Below are positions 51,741 to 60,570 of a stretch of 64,000 bases of DNA, in pieces. The position numbers and the translations under genes were made by a program. This DNA is from Bog-473 sp963763575 (lineage in GTDB: Bacteria; Actinomycetota; Acidimicrobiia; Acidimicrobiales; RAAP-2). Under the pieces are notes generated by a model. The model ran no database searches and had not been told where the DNA came from. It worked only from the letters and a program-made list of their open reading frames with translations. Numbering within the stretch: the first letter of the stretch is position 1; every line of letters starts with the position of its first letter. The stretch covers positions 1 through 64,000 of the forward strand of contig CAVXPD010000025.1 in assembly GCA_963763575.1 (NCBI GenBank). The letters run 5' to 3'.

Positions 51741-51780
51741 ACCCTAGCGGGCACCGCCACCATTCTGACAATCGTTGTCA
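51741..51780 (-). promoter_or_regulatory. Second Fur/PerR-type box and promoter, before the HiPIP-like gene
   Basis: TGACAATCGTTGTCA (51766-51780) is a near-perfect 7-1-7 dyad, the reverse-orientation twin of the box at 51386. TTGTCA as -35, a 19-bp spacer and TAGGGT as -10 (51746-51741) match the other promoter in spacing and sequence (shared GCCCGCTAGGGTGA). Confidence 0.7.
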
Positions 51781-51831
51781 AAATCGGGGCGGGACCGGCA
51801 GTGGTGGTCGGCTCCGTCAGTTGTAGGTCCC

Positions 51832-52269
51832 TCAGCCGCTCAGGGCCTTCCAGAAGAAGTGCCTCGCCGACCCCGGAGGGAAGTCGTCCAGGCGACCGAA
51901 CTCCTGATAGCCCAGCCGCTCGTAGAAACCGGGCGCCTGGAAGCCATAGGTGTCCACCCACGCACGCCGACAGCCCCTCCCAAGCGCCTCGGTCTCGAAC
52001 CGTTCGACGAGCCTGCGCCCCCATCCCGCGCCTCGGTGCGCCTCCTCAACCCAGAGCAGGCTGAGATAGAGCCATCCGTAGTGCGTGTCGCCTGCGGCCC
52101 CTCCCACGATGCCGCCGTTCCGGCGCAGAAAGACGGCGAGCGCCACTTTGGCCCGGTCCCCCGCCAAGGCGGTGGTCCCGTTGAACTCGTCGATGCCGTT
52201 GCTCAAGACCCCCAAGTCCTCGAGAGCCGGTTCGGCGGTCACCTCCATCTCGACCCCGTTCTCCGTCAT
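51832..52269 (-). CDS. GNAT family N-acetyltransferase
   Basis: The 145-residue protein begins MTENGVEMEVTAEPALEDLG. The acetyl-CoA loop HRGAGWGRRLVERFE and the C-terminal PGFYERLGYQEFGRL are diagnostic of GNAT enzymes. Substrate unknown. It follows pyrE by 17 bp on the same strand, so it may share its transcript. Confidence 0.92.
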   Translation of the reverse strand: MTENGVEMEVTAEPALEDLGVLSNGIDEFNGTTALAGDRAKVALAVFLRRNGGIVGGAAGDTHYGWLYLSLLWVEEAHRGAGWGRRLVERFETEALGRGCRRAWVDTYGFQAPGFYERLGYQEFGRLDDFPPGSARHFFWKALSG

Positions 52270-52286
52270 GCTCAGTTCCGGAACTC

Positions 52287-52799
52287 CTACAGGTCCTGCA
52301 TGGTGAAAAGCGACCGGAGCTCGATCCCCTCGGCGCCGACCACGTCGGCCCCCCCGCCTTCGCGGTCTATGACACAGAGGGCGTGTTCCACCATGGCGCC
52401 CTCGGCGCGCAGGTCCTGGGCCGAGAGCACCATCTGGCCGCCGGTGGTGACGACGTCTTCGACGATCAAGAGACGTCGGCCCTCGACATCGCCCCCCTCG
52501 CACATCTTCTCGGTGCCGTACTTCTTGGGCTCCTTGCGCACGAAGTACGCCGGCAGCCCGGTGACGGACGAGAGCATCGTGGCCAGGGGCACACCACCGA
52601 GCTCCAGGCCGGCGAGACCCTCGACCCCGGGCGGCACCAGCGGCACGAGTGCCGCGACGATGTCCGCCAATAGCGCCGGATCCGACTCGAAACGGTACTT
52701 ATCGAAGTAGTGGTCGGCCTTGCGTCCGGATCGCAGGACGAACGTGCCCGTGAGGTGGGATGCGGCGAAGACGCGAGCGGCCAAGGTCACGGAGCCCAT
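52287..52799 (-). CDS. pyrE: Orotate phosphoribosyltransferase
   Basis: Makes OMP in pyrimidine synthesis. The 170-residue protein has the PRPP-binding motif LLIVEDVVTTGG (110-121), GLELGGVPLAT, and the catalytic-loop Lys region RKEPKKYGTEKMCEG. No other pyr genes are present here. Confidence 0.94.
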   Translation of the reverse strand: MGSVTLAARVFAASHLTGTFVLRSGRKADHYFDKYRFESDPALLADIVAALVPLVPPGVEGLAGLELGGVPLATMLSSVTGLPAYFVRKEPKKYGTEKMCEGGDVEGRRLLIVEDVVTTGGQMVLSAQDLRAEGAMVEHALCVIDREGGGADVVGAEGIELRSLFTMQDL

Positions 52800-52853
52800 T
52801 CTGCCGGTTCAGTCGCTGGACGCGCCGGACCTGCTGTTATGAAGGCCTGGCAC

Positions 52854-53336
52854 TCAGGTCCGGTCGGAGGGTGTCGGAACGCCATCCTCCATGATCGACC
52901 ACCCGAACGGAACCCGCCGCCCTCCGACACATGCCACGATGGCCCACTCGGTTTCCGTCCAGCTGAAGACGGCGTCCTGGTCGTACCGCGCGCCGATCTG
53001 CAGGACCACAGGCTCAGCCAGGCCTTGCACGGCGACACCTTCTTCCCGGTGGCCCGACACCGGGTCTACCCCGACGGCGGGCCACCACGTCGCACCCAAC
53101 CCATGGATGTCCGCCTCCAATGCGGCCTGGCGCTCGCGGTTGTCCTGCTCGGCGAGAAGCTGGTTGCCCGGGTCCCACGCAGTGAGGATGTGCACCGGGT
53201 CGGGTGAGGCCCAAGGCCACTCGCCCCGCGCGCCACTCGGCGCACTCCGCACGACGAGGTCGGCCCCACCCACACGGGTGATCTCGACCACGGTGCGGGC
53301 GTAGCTTCCCCACGGATCGTCGGGCGGCAGCCACAC
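52854..53336 (-). CDS. DUF3293-like protein
   Basis: A 160-residue protein. HILTAWDPGNQLLAEQDNRE followed by RQAALEADIHGLGATWWPAV matches the core of DUF3293, a small family of unknown function. No membrane segment. It precedes pyrE by 54 bp and diverges from the next gene. Confidence 0.7.
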   Translation of the reverse strand: MWLPPDDPWGSYARTVVEITRVGGADLVVRSAPSGARGEWPWASPDPVHILTAWDPGNQLLAEQDNRERQAALEADIHGLGATWWPAVGVDPVSGHREEGVAVQGLAEPVVLQIGARYDQDAVFSWTETEWAIVACVGGRRVPFGWSIMEDGVPTPSDRT

Positions 53337-53382
53337 CCACGCACGCTAGGCACGCGTTCGTTGCCGACGCGAGCATGGAGCG

Positions 53383-54502
53383 ATGCCCGCGGCGCTCCCC
53401 CTCCCGACGTTGCTCTCGCAGGTCCTCGTCGCCTACACCATCGAGCTCGACAACGAGGCCGAGCATCGTCTCCCGCACCGGACCACCCGGGAGGACGATC
53501 CCGAGGCGCGAGACGAGACCCCCTGGCTTGTCTCCTATCCCGTCTGGGCCAACGTGCTCCGATATATCGGATCTGACGTCATCAGTGTCGCTGACCTCGA
53601 GGCCCGTGCCCGGACGTCCCGGCTGCTGCTCGGTGGCCTGCGCCGCTGGGGCTACGTCGGCCTCCGCTCACCTCACGGGGAGTCGCTGAAGAGTCCCCGA
53701 GACGACACCCTCGTGCGCGCCACGCGCCACGCTCACCGTGCCGGAGAGGTCTGGCGATCCCTGCCTGCCGTGATGGACGAGCGTTGGCGGTCTCGCTTCG
53801 GTGACGAGGCGATGGAGCGTCTTACCTCCTCGCTCCGGACGTTCTTTCGCGCCCTGACCATCGATCCTCCCTCCTATCTCCCTCCGGTGTACCCGACCCA
53901 GAACGGGAAGGCGGAAGCCCCCGTCGACCACTGCTCCTCAGAGCGCCGGGGCACAGGCAAGGGCGGAGACGATCCCGGCCTGTCCGAACTTCTCTCAGGG
54001 CTGCTCCTCACCTTCACGCTCGACTTCGAAAGCGTCTCCCGGATCTCGCTTCCCATCTCGGCCAACACCCTGCGGGTGCTCGACGGCGAAGGGATCCGCA
54101 TTCGAGACCTGCCGCGATTGACCCGGGTGTCCAAGGAGGCCAATGCGATGTGCATGGGTTGGCTGCGGCGCCGCGAGTGCGTCGTAGCCGTGCCGGACAT
54201 CGCGGCCGGCCGCGGAAAGGTGCTCCGATTGACGCCGAAGAGGGCGGGGCGCGCAGGACAAGTACCGGCGCCTCCTCGGCGAGACGGAGACGGCGTGGGG
54301 TACTACGTACGGCGCGTCCGCGGTCGACGCGCTCCGCGTCGCGCTTGAGGCTCTCCTCAGCGACGGCACCATCGCGTCGTCTCCCCTCGCCGCCGGCCTC
54401 GAGCCCTATCCCGACAACTGGCGCGCCAAGGTGAGGCGACCCGAGACGCTGCCGCATTACCCCATGGTCTTGCACCGCGGCGCGTATCCCGACGGCAGCT
54501 AG
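53383..54502 (+). CDS. Two-domain helical, winged-helix-like protein, frameshifted
   Basis: Begins LLSQVLVAYTIELDNEAEHR and has an internal repeat of that segment (LLSGLLLTFTLDFESVSRIS near residue 205), suggesting two winged-helix-like domains, as in a family of actinobacterial proteins sometimes labelled MarR-like. The frame seen ends at 54348 in low-complexity sequence, but removing one base near 54241 continues LTPKGRGAQDKYRRLLGETE, split here only for length, to a stop at 54502, giving about 373 residues. The downstream frame is clearly coding in character. Real function unknown. Confidence 0.7.
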
Positions 54503-54554
54503 CCGCCGGGGAGCACCCGGATCCGCCCTGCGAGCGATGTGGCAGGCTGGTCCA

Positions 54555-56213
54555 GTGCACCCCTTTCGCCGCGACGACGCGCTGCGCCGCCTCACCGACG
54601 AGGAGTTCGACGTACTCGTCATCGGCGGCGGAGTGACCGGGGCCGGGGTCGCGCTCGATGCGGCCAGCCGAGGCTTGAAGACCGCCCTGGTCGAGAAGGG
54701 CGACTTCGCATCCGGCACCTCATCCAAGTCCTCCAAGTTGGTGCACGGCGGCCTCCGTTACCTGCAGCAGCGGGAGTTCCGCCTGGTGTACGAGAACCTC
54801 GCGGAGCGCCAACGGCTGCTCGACAACGCGCCGCACCTGGTGTCGCCCCTGCCATTCCTCATTCCCCTGTTCGGGCGCGACGGTGCGGTCTCCAAAGCGG
54901 TGGCCCGCTCCTACGCCACCGCCCTCTGGATGTACGACCTCACAGGGGGCTGGCGCATCGGAGCGCGCCACGAAGAGGTCTCCAAGGATGACGCCTTGGC
55001 CCATTTGCCGACCTTGAACACCAAGAACCTGGTGGCCGGGTTCGTCTATTTCGACGCGCGCGCCGACGACGCGCGTCTCACCCTCACGCTCGCCCGCACG
55101 GCGGCGATCGAGTACGGCGCGGTGTTGGCCAACTATGCGGCCGTCGTCGGAATCCAGAGCGGGCCGGACGGTTCTGCCCGCGGGGCCATCGTGAAGCCCG
55201 ACCCGAGGGACGACAAGAGTGGGTTCGAGGTCCGGGCCAAGGTCGTCGTGAACGCGACCGGCGTGTGGGCCGATGCCGTGCGCGCTCTCGACGAGGCCAC
55301 CCCTCCCCACTCGATCCGTCCAGCGAAGGGCGTGCACGTCACCGTGCCGGCCGAGCGCCTTCCGTGCGACATCGCCGCTGTCATCCCGGTCCCCGAGGAC
55401 CGGCGGTCCATCTTCGTGGTCTCGTGGCCTGGTACCGATCTCGTCTATCTCGGGACGACCGACACCGACTACACCGGACCGCTCGACGACCCCCCGTGTA
55501 CCCCCGACGATGTCGACTACCTGCTCGCGGCGGCGAACAACGTGACAACCTCTCACCTGACCAGGGCGGACGTGACCGGTGTCTGGGCCGGGCTGCGGCC
55601 GCTCCTCGCACCGACGGGAGGCCGACACGTGTCCGAGCGGACCGCCGACCTTTCGCGCCGCCACACCGTGATGACCTCTCCCGAGGGCGTCGTGACGGTG
55701 ACGGGCGGCAAACTCACGACCTATCGCAAGATGGCGCAGGACACCGTCGACGTGGTGGTCGAGCGGCTGGGCGAATCGCCACGACGCCGGCGCTGCGTGA
55801 CCAAGTCGCTCAGCCTGATCGGCGCCACCACCAAGACGCGCGACCCGGTGACGATGGCGCAACCCCACAGCCGGCTGCTGGCCCGCTACGGCACGGAATC
55901 AGAGGCCGTGCTCGCCCTCGCCGCGGGCCGCCCCGGGTTACTCGATCCGGTCGTCGTCGGGCTTCCCTACACCGGTGCCGAGCTCGTCTACGCCGCTCGT
56001 GAGGAGATGGCGCAGACGCTTGACGACGTCCTGGCGCGCCGGACGCGCGCCGTGATCCAACGCGCGCAGGCGGCGATGGACGCGGCGCCCGCCGTCGCCA
56101 CGCTCCTCGCTCCTGAGATGAGGTGGACCGAGAAGGAAGCGAACGAGCAGGCGGCCCGGTTCATCGAGTCGTACCAAAAGGAGCTCTTGACCGCCGGGCT
56201 CGAGGCTTCGTGA
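54555..56213 (+). CDS. glpD: Glycerol-3-phosphate dehydrogenase (FAD)
   Basis: Membrane-associated flavoenzyme oxidising glycerol 3-phosphate to DHAP. From the GTG at 54555 (VHPFRRDDAL) it is 552 residues. Rossmann FAD motif VLVIGGGVTGAGVALDAASR, the substrate segment GTSSKSSKLVHGGLRYL, and the C-terminal DAO_C domain (MRWTEKEANEQAARFI) fit. A start at 54537 is possible. First gene of a three-gene operon. Confidence 0.95.
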   Translation: MHPFRRDDALRRLTDEEFDVLVIGGGVTGAGVALDAASRGLKTALVEKGDFASGTSSKSSKLVHGGLRYLQQREFRLVYENLAERQRLLDNAPHLVSPLPFLIPLFGRDGAVSKAVARSYATALWMYDLTGGWRIGARHEEVSKDDALAHLPTLNTKNLVAGFVYFDARADDARLTLTLARTAAIEYGAVLANYAAVVGIQSGPDGSARGAIVKPDPRDDKSGFEVRAKVVVNATGVWADAVRALDEATPPHSIRPAKGVHVTVPAERLPCDIAAVIPVPEDRRSIFVVSWPGTDLVYLGTTDTDYTGPLDDPPCTPDDVDYLLAAANNVTTSHLTRADVTGVWAGLRPLLAPTGGRHVSERTADLSRRHTVMTSPEGVVTVTGGKLTTYRKMAQDTVDVVVERLGESPRRRRCVTKSLSLIGATTKTRDPVTMAQPHSRLLARYGTESEAVLALAAGRPGLLDPVVVGLPYTGAELVYAAREEMAQTLDDVLARRTRAVIQRAQAAMDAAPAVATLLAPEMRWTEKEANEQAARFIESYQKELLTAGLEAS

Positions 56214-57721
56214 CCACACCGACGCCGGTCACTCCGATCGACGCCGACGACGGCAAGGTCGCCGACCGCCTCGGCGCGGCCGTGATCGACGCACCGCCCG
56301 CTCTCCTCGAACGCCTCTCGGCCAGCGGCGCGGCGGTGCTCATCGACGACGCCACACGCGCCGAGGCGGGGCGAGACTGGTGGCCCCTCGCCATCGGATG
56401 GGCGGCCGATGGGGGCGTACCCCAGCGGCCATCCGCCGTGGTCCGTCCGAGCTCGACCGAGCAGGTGGCGGCCGTGCTCGCGGCGTGCAACGACTCGTTG
56501 GTCCCGGTGACGGCGGCCGCCGGCCGCAGCGGCGTGTGTGGCGGGTCCATCCCGGTGCACGGCGGCGTTGCGCTCGACCTCACGGCGCTCGAAGGGATTG
56601 CGAGCGTCGACGAGACGTCGCTCACGGCCGACGTACGGGCGGGGACGTTCGGACCCGATCTCGAGGCCGGCTTGGGTCTGGTGGGCGAGGGATACACCCT
56701 CGGTCATTGGCCCCAGTCGATGGACCTGTCGACCGTCGGCGGCTGGCTCGCCTGCCGTGGGGCAGGCCAGTACTCGACGCGCTACGGGAAGATCGAGGAC
56801 ATGGTGATCGGGCTGGAGGTCGTGCTCGCCGACGGCCGCATCGTGCGCACCGAGGGCAGGGGGCCGCGGGCGGCCACAGGGCCGAACCTCACGCAGTTGT
56901 TCGTGGGGAGTGAGGGCACGCTCGGTGTGATCACCGAGGCCCGCCTGTGCATCCACCCGCGTCCGCCCGCGGAGCAGCGACGCGCCTTCGGCTTCGAGAC
57001 CTTCCAGGCCGGACTGGAGGCGTGCCGGCACATCCTGCGCCGGGGGGCGACCCCGGCGGTACTCCGCCTCTACGACCGGACCGAGTCCGGCCGCAACTTC
57101 GAACAGCCTGCCACCAACGTGCTGATCGTCCTCGACGAAGCCGACCCTGCCATCCTGACGGCGACGATGGCAGTGATCGACGCCGAATGTGGTCTCGAGG
57201 CCGACGCGCGGGAGCTCGACGTGGGCTTGGTCGAACAGTGGCTGGGACACCGTAACGACGTCTCTGCGCTGGCACCTCTCTGGCGCGCCGGTGTCGTGGT
57301 CGACACGGCCGAAGTGTCGGGCCGGTGGGCCGCGCTGCCCTCGCTGTTCGAGGACGTCGTGGGCGCACTCGGAGCGCTCGAAGGCACGCTGGCCGCCTCG
57401 TGCCACCAGTCCCACGCCTACGTCGACGGCGCGTGCCTGTACTTCACCTTCGGCGGGCGCGGCCCCGAGGGTGACGACGAGTGGCGCGAGCGCTACTACC
57501 GCCGGGCCTGGGACGTCGTGACCGACGCCACCTTGGCCCACGGTGCCGCCATCAGCCACCACCACGGCATCGGGCTGAACCGCAGCCGCTTCCTGCCTCG
57601 CGCCCTGGGTTCGGGCTTCGAGGTGCTGCGCGGGCTCAAGGCGTCCTTCGACCCCAAAGGCGTCTTGAATCCGGGCAAGTTCGGGCTGTCCTCCCCCTTC
57701 GGGCAAGCGCCCTGGACGTGA
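56210..57721 (+). CDS. FAD-linked oxidase, alkyl-DHAP synthase-like
   Basis: A 503-residue FAD_binding_4 / FAD-oxidase_C protein. Seen: PSSTEQVAAVLAACND and GRSGVCGGSIPVHGGV (FAD domain), WLACRGAGQYSTRYGKIEDM, and near the C-terminus ISHHHGIGLNRSRFL, the three-His/Gly element of alkyldihydroxyacetonephosphate synthase. That enzyme makes the ether bond of ether lipids from acyl-DHAP. Overlaps glpD by 4 bp (GTGA) and the kinase gene by 4 bp, so it works with glycerol/DHAP metabolism. Whether it makes ether lipid or oxidises another hydroxy acid is inference. Confidence 0.88.
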   Translation: MTTPTPVTPIDADDGKVADRLGAAVIDAPPALLERLSASGAAVLIDDATRAEAGRDWWPLAIGWAADGGVPQRPSAVVRPSSTEQVAAVLAACNDSLVPVTAAAGRSGVCGGSIPVHGGVALDLTALEGIASVDETSLTADVRAGTFGPDLEAGLGLVGEGYTLGHWPQSMDLSTVGGWLACRGAGQYSTRYGKIEDMVIGLEVVLADGRIVRTEGRGPRAATGPNLTQLFVGSEGTLGVITEARLCIHPRPPAEQRRAFGFETFQAGLEACRHILRRGATPAVLRLYDRTESGRNFEQPATNVLIVLDEADPAILTATMAVIDAECGLEADARELDVGLVEQWLGHRNDVSALAPLWRAGVVVDTAEVSGRWAALPSLFEDVVGALGALEGTLAASCHQSHAYVDGACLYFTFGGRGPEGDDEWRERYYRRAWDVVTDATLAHGAAISHHHGIGLNRSRFLPRALGSGFEVLRGLKASFDPKGVLNPGKFGLSSPFGQAPWT

Positions 57722-59223
57722 GCACGACCGGGGGCAGCGTGCTCGTCGTCGACGTCGGAACCTCCGGCGTGCGCGCGGCGATCGTTCGTCCCGACGTCAC
57801 GGTCGAGCACGAGCATCATGTCCAGATCCTCCCCCGCACCCCGGCCCCCGGACTGGTCGAATTCGACGCCGCCCAAATGGCGGACGCCGTGCTGGAGGTT
57901 GCGCGGGCGGCGCTGGCCGACGCCCAGACAGTGGGGGCGGTGGGGATCGCCAACCAGCGGGCGTCCACGATCGTGTGGGAACGCGCCACCGGCCAGCCCG
58001 TGGCCCCGGCCATCGGGTGGCAGGACCTGCGCACAGTGGGGACGTGCCTCGTCCTACAGGGAGAGGGGATCAGGCTGGCCCCCAATGCGTCGGCCACGAA
58101 GCTGATGGCGATCCTCGACGAGGTGGACCCGGATCGATCCCGGGCCGTGGCGGGCGAACTCTGCTTCGGCACGGTCGACAGCTGGGTGGCGTGGACGCTC
58201 TCGGGCGGAGCCGCGGCCGCGACGGACGCGCTCCACGTCACCGATGCCACCAACGCGGCGGTCACGGCGCTCATCGACTCCGCCACCCTCGATTGGGACC
58301 CGTCGCTCCTCGAGCAGCTCAAGATCCCGGCCGCACTCATGCCGGACGTCGTCGACTCCTCGGGCACGGTGGGTCTGGCGAGCGCGCTCCCCGGCGCACC
58401 CCCGATCTGCGGCATCGCCGGCGACCAACAGGCCTCGCTCGTAGGCCAGGGCTGCACACTCCCCGGGCTCGCGAAGGCCACATTCGGCACCGGGGGCATG
58501 CTCGACCAGTGCACCGGCACGGCGCGACCCGCTCCTGGTGTGACGCGCAGCGAAGCCGGCACCTTTCCGATCGTGGCCTTCCGGGCGGGGGGCAGGACGA
58601 CCTGGGGCACCGAAGCCGTCATGCTCTCAGCGGGGACGTGCGTCGAGTGGCTCCGCGACGATCTCGGCATCATCTCGAGCGCCGAGGAATCCGCGGCCGT
58701 CGCTGCTGAGTGCGAGGACTCGGGAGACGTCTGGTTCGTGCCAGCCCTCTTGGGGCTGGGGACTCCGGTGTGGGACTTCGGCGCCCGGGGCACGCTGGTC
58801 GGGCTGACGAGGGGCTCGGGGAGAGCCGAGGTCGTACGGGCCGTGCTCGAGGGTGTGGCCCACCGCGGCGCAGACTTGCTCGAGGCGTCGGAGCACGACA
58901 GCGGCTACCCCGTCGACGCGCTCCGCGTCGACGGGGGTATGTCGCAGAACGAGGTCTTCGTGGCAGCCCTGGCCGACGCCATCGGCCGCCCGGTCGAGGT
59001 CTCCCCCATCGTCGAGGCGACGACGCTCGGCGCCGGGCTCCTGGCCGGTTTGGCCATCGGGAACTACGGGTCGACCGAAGACCTGGCCGCGACGTTCACT
59101 CCGTGGCGGACCGTCGAGCCCGTCGCCGACGACGCGGTCAGGGCGGCCCGACACGAACGCTGGCTTTTGGCGAGGGCCAAAGCCGAGGCGACGATCCCGG
59201 AGCTCTCCGGCATCTCCTTCTGA
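57718..59223 (+). CDS. FGGY-family kinase, probable glycerol kinase
   Basis: A 501-residue carbohydrate kinase. N-terminal VLVVDVGTSGVRAAIV (phosphate 1 motif), GIANQRASTIVWERATGQPV (family substrate segment of glycerol kinases), GIAGDQQASLVGQGC and the second ATP motif LRVDGGMSQNEVFVAALADA. Glycerol is the likely substrate from operon context with glpD. The GTG start overlaps the upstream stop by 4 bp. Confidence 0.9.
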   Translation: MSTTGGSVLVVDVGTSGVRAAIVRPDVTVEHEHHVQILPRTPAPGLVEFDAAQMADAVLEVARAALADAQTVGAVGIANQRASTIVWERATGQPVAPAIGWQDLRTVGTCLVLQGEGIRLAPNASATKLMAILDEVDPDRSRAVAGELCFGTVDSWVAWTLSGGAAAATDALHVTDATNAAVTALIDSATLDWDPSLLEQLKIPAALMPDVVDSSGTVGLASALPGAPPICGIAGDQQASLVGQGCTLPGLAKATFGTGGMLDQCTGTARPAPGVTRSEAGTFPIVAFRAGGRTTWGTEAVMLSAGTCVEWLRDDLGIISSAEESAAVAAECEDSGDVWFVPALLGLGTPVWDFGARGTLVGLTRGSGRAEVVRAVLEGVAHRGADLLEASEHDSGYPVDALRVDGGMSQNEVFVAALADAIGRPVEVSPIVEATTLGAGLLAGLAIGNYGSTEDLAATFTPWRTVEPVADDAVRAARHERWLLARAKAEATIPELSGISF

Positions 59224-59311
59224 GCGGTGTCGCCGCCGCAGAAGGAGACCAAGCCGGAATACGGGCGGAGGATGGTGCGCCTGCCAGCGCGTGACAGCTG
59301 CCGCCGGCCAC

Positions 59312-60553
59312 CTATGACGCTGCTGCGTGGGCGAGCGCCTCGGACCAACTGGATCCCGCCTGCAACAGCGGACGGTACCCCATGAGGTGGCGCGGCTTGC
59401 CGATGGCGAACGCAGCGCGCAGGCGTCCAGCGCGACCGTAGAGCGCGACGAACTTGCCCTCTCCGGGGGACCCCTCGACGATCTCGACGTCGTCGGTACC
59501 GTCCGGATTCCCGAGCACCTGGAAGCGGATGCCGTATTGGTCCGACCAGAAGTAGGGCACCGGGTCGAAGGGCGGCGCGTCGTTGCGACCGGCGAGCAGG
59601 CTGCGTGCCGCGGCCAGCCCGGCGTTCGCCGCAACCTCCCAGTGCTCGATGCGGATCAGCTCTTCGAACACATCGTGGCGCCACAGCCAACGCGCGATAT
59701 CGCCGGCAGCGACGATCCCGTCGGCCGCATAGAGCCGGTCGTCGCACACGACGCCGTTGTCCACGGCGAGTCCCGAGTCGTCGAGCCATTGCGTCGAGGG
59801 GGCGACACCGATGCCGACGACGACGACGTCGGCGTCCAACAGCTCGTCATCACCGAGCCGCACCACCAACCGGGGGCGAGGCGCCGAGCCGTTCGGATCC
59901 ACCTTGTCGATGTGCTCCACGCCGACGCCCGTCCGCAACTCCACGCCATTGGCCCCGTGCAACGACGCGCAGTGCGCGCCCACCAGAGGACCGAGCACGT
60001 TGGCCAGCGGGATGTCCACGGCCTCGAGCACGGTGACCCGGCATCCGAGGGTGGCGCAGGTCGACGCAACCTCCGAACCGATGAACCCCGCTCCGATGAT
60101 GACAACCCGGGCCGCGTCCACCGCGGTGACCGCGGCACGGAGCGCCAGTGAGTCGTCGAGCGTGCGTAGCGTGAAGAGCCCGTCGCGCGGCCCGAGCAGC
60201 TCCGTGCCGGGCAGCCGTCGGGGTGCGGCGCCGGTCGCCAGCACAATGCCGTCAGCCGCGAGCACCATGCCGTCGTCGGTCTCGACGGCGCGGTCGTGCA
60301 CGTCGAGGCGGATGGCCCGGCGGCCGAGCACCTCGTGCACCTGCAGCTCGCTCGAGCGCTTCTTGTCGGCGAGCACCGCTTTCTCTGCGGGCCAGGTGCC
60401 CGCCAGCACCTGCTTGGAGAGCGGCGGCCGATCGTACGGCAGGTGCCGCTCCTCGCCCAGCAGCGTGATCTTCCCGTCGAACCCCTCGGCGCGCAGCCCC
60501 TCGGTCGCTCGCCAGCCGGCCAGTGACGCGCCGACGACAATGACTGACTCCAC
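59312..60553 (-). CDS. NAD(P)/FAD-dependent ferredoxin-type reductase
   Basis: A 413-residue flavoprotein (GTG start at 60553). Two dinucleotide folds: VIVVGASLAGWRATEGLRAE for FAD and VVIIGAGFIGSEVASTCATL for NAD(P)H, plus the FAD motif YAADGIVAAGDIARW, and a reductase C-terminal domain (PYFWSDQYGIRFQVLGNPDG). Typical of electron-supply proteins to oxygenases or P450s. No ferredoxin is adjacent. Upstream is the MBL-fold gene, 17 bp away. Confidence 0.92.
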   Translation of the reverse strand: MESVIVVGASLAGWRATEGLRAEGFDGKITLLGEERHLPYDRPPLSKQVLAGTWPAEKAVLADKKRSSELQVHEVLGRRAIRLDVHDRAVETDDGMVLAADGIVLATGAAPRRLPGTELLGPRDGLFTLRTLDDSLALRAAVTAVDAARVVIIGAGFIGSEVASTCATLGCRVTVLEAVDIPLANVLGPLVGAHCASLHGANGVELRTGVGVEHIDKVDPNGSAPRPRLVVRLGDDELLDADVVVVGIGVAPSTQWLDDSGLAVDNGVVCDDRLYAADGIVAAGDIARWLWRHDVFEELIRIEHWEVAANAGLAAARSLLAGRNDAPPFDPVPYFWSDQYGIRFQVLGNPDGTDDVEIVEGSPGEGKFVALYGRAGRLRAAFAIGKPRHLMGYRPLLQAGSSWSEALAHAAAS

Positions 60554-60570
60554 TCGTCGCTCGAAGTCCG

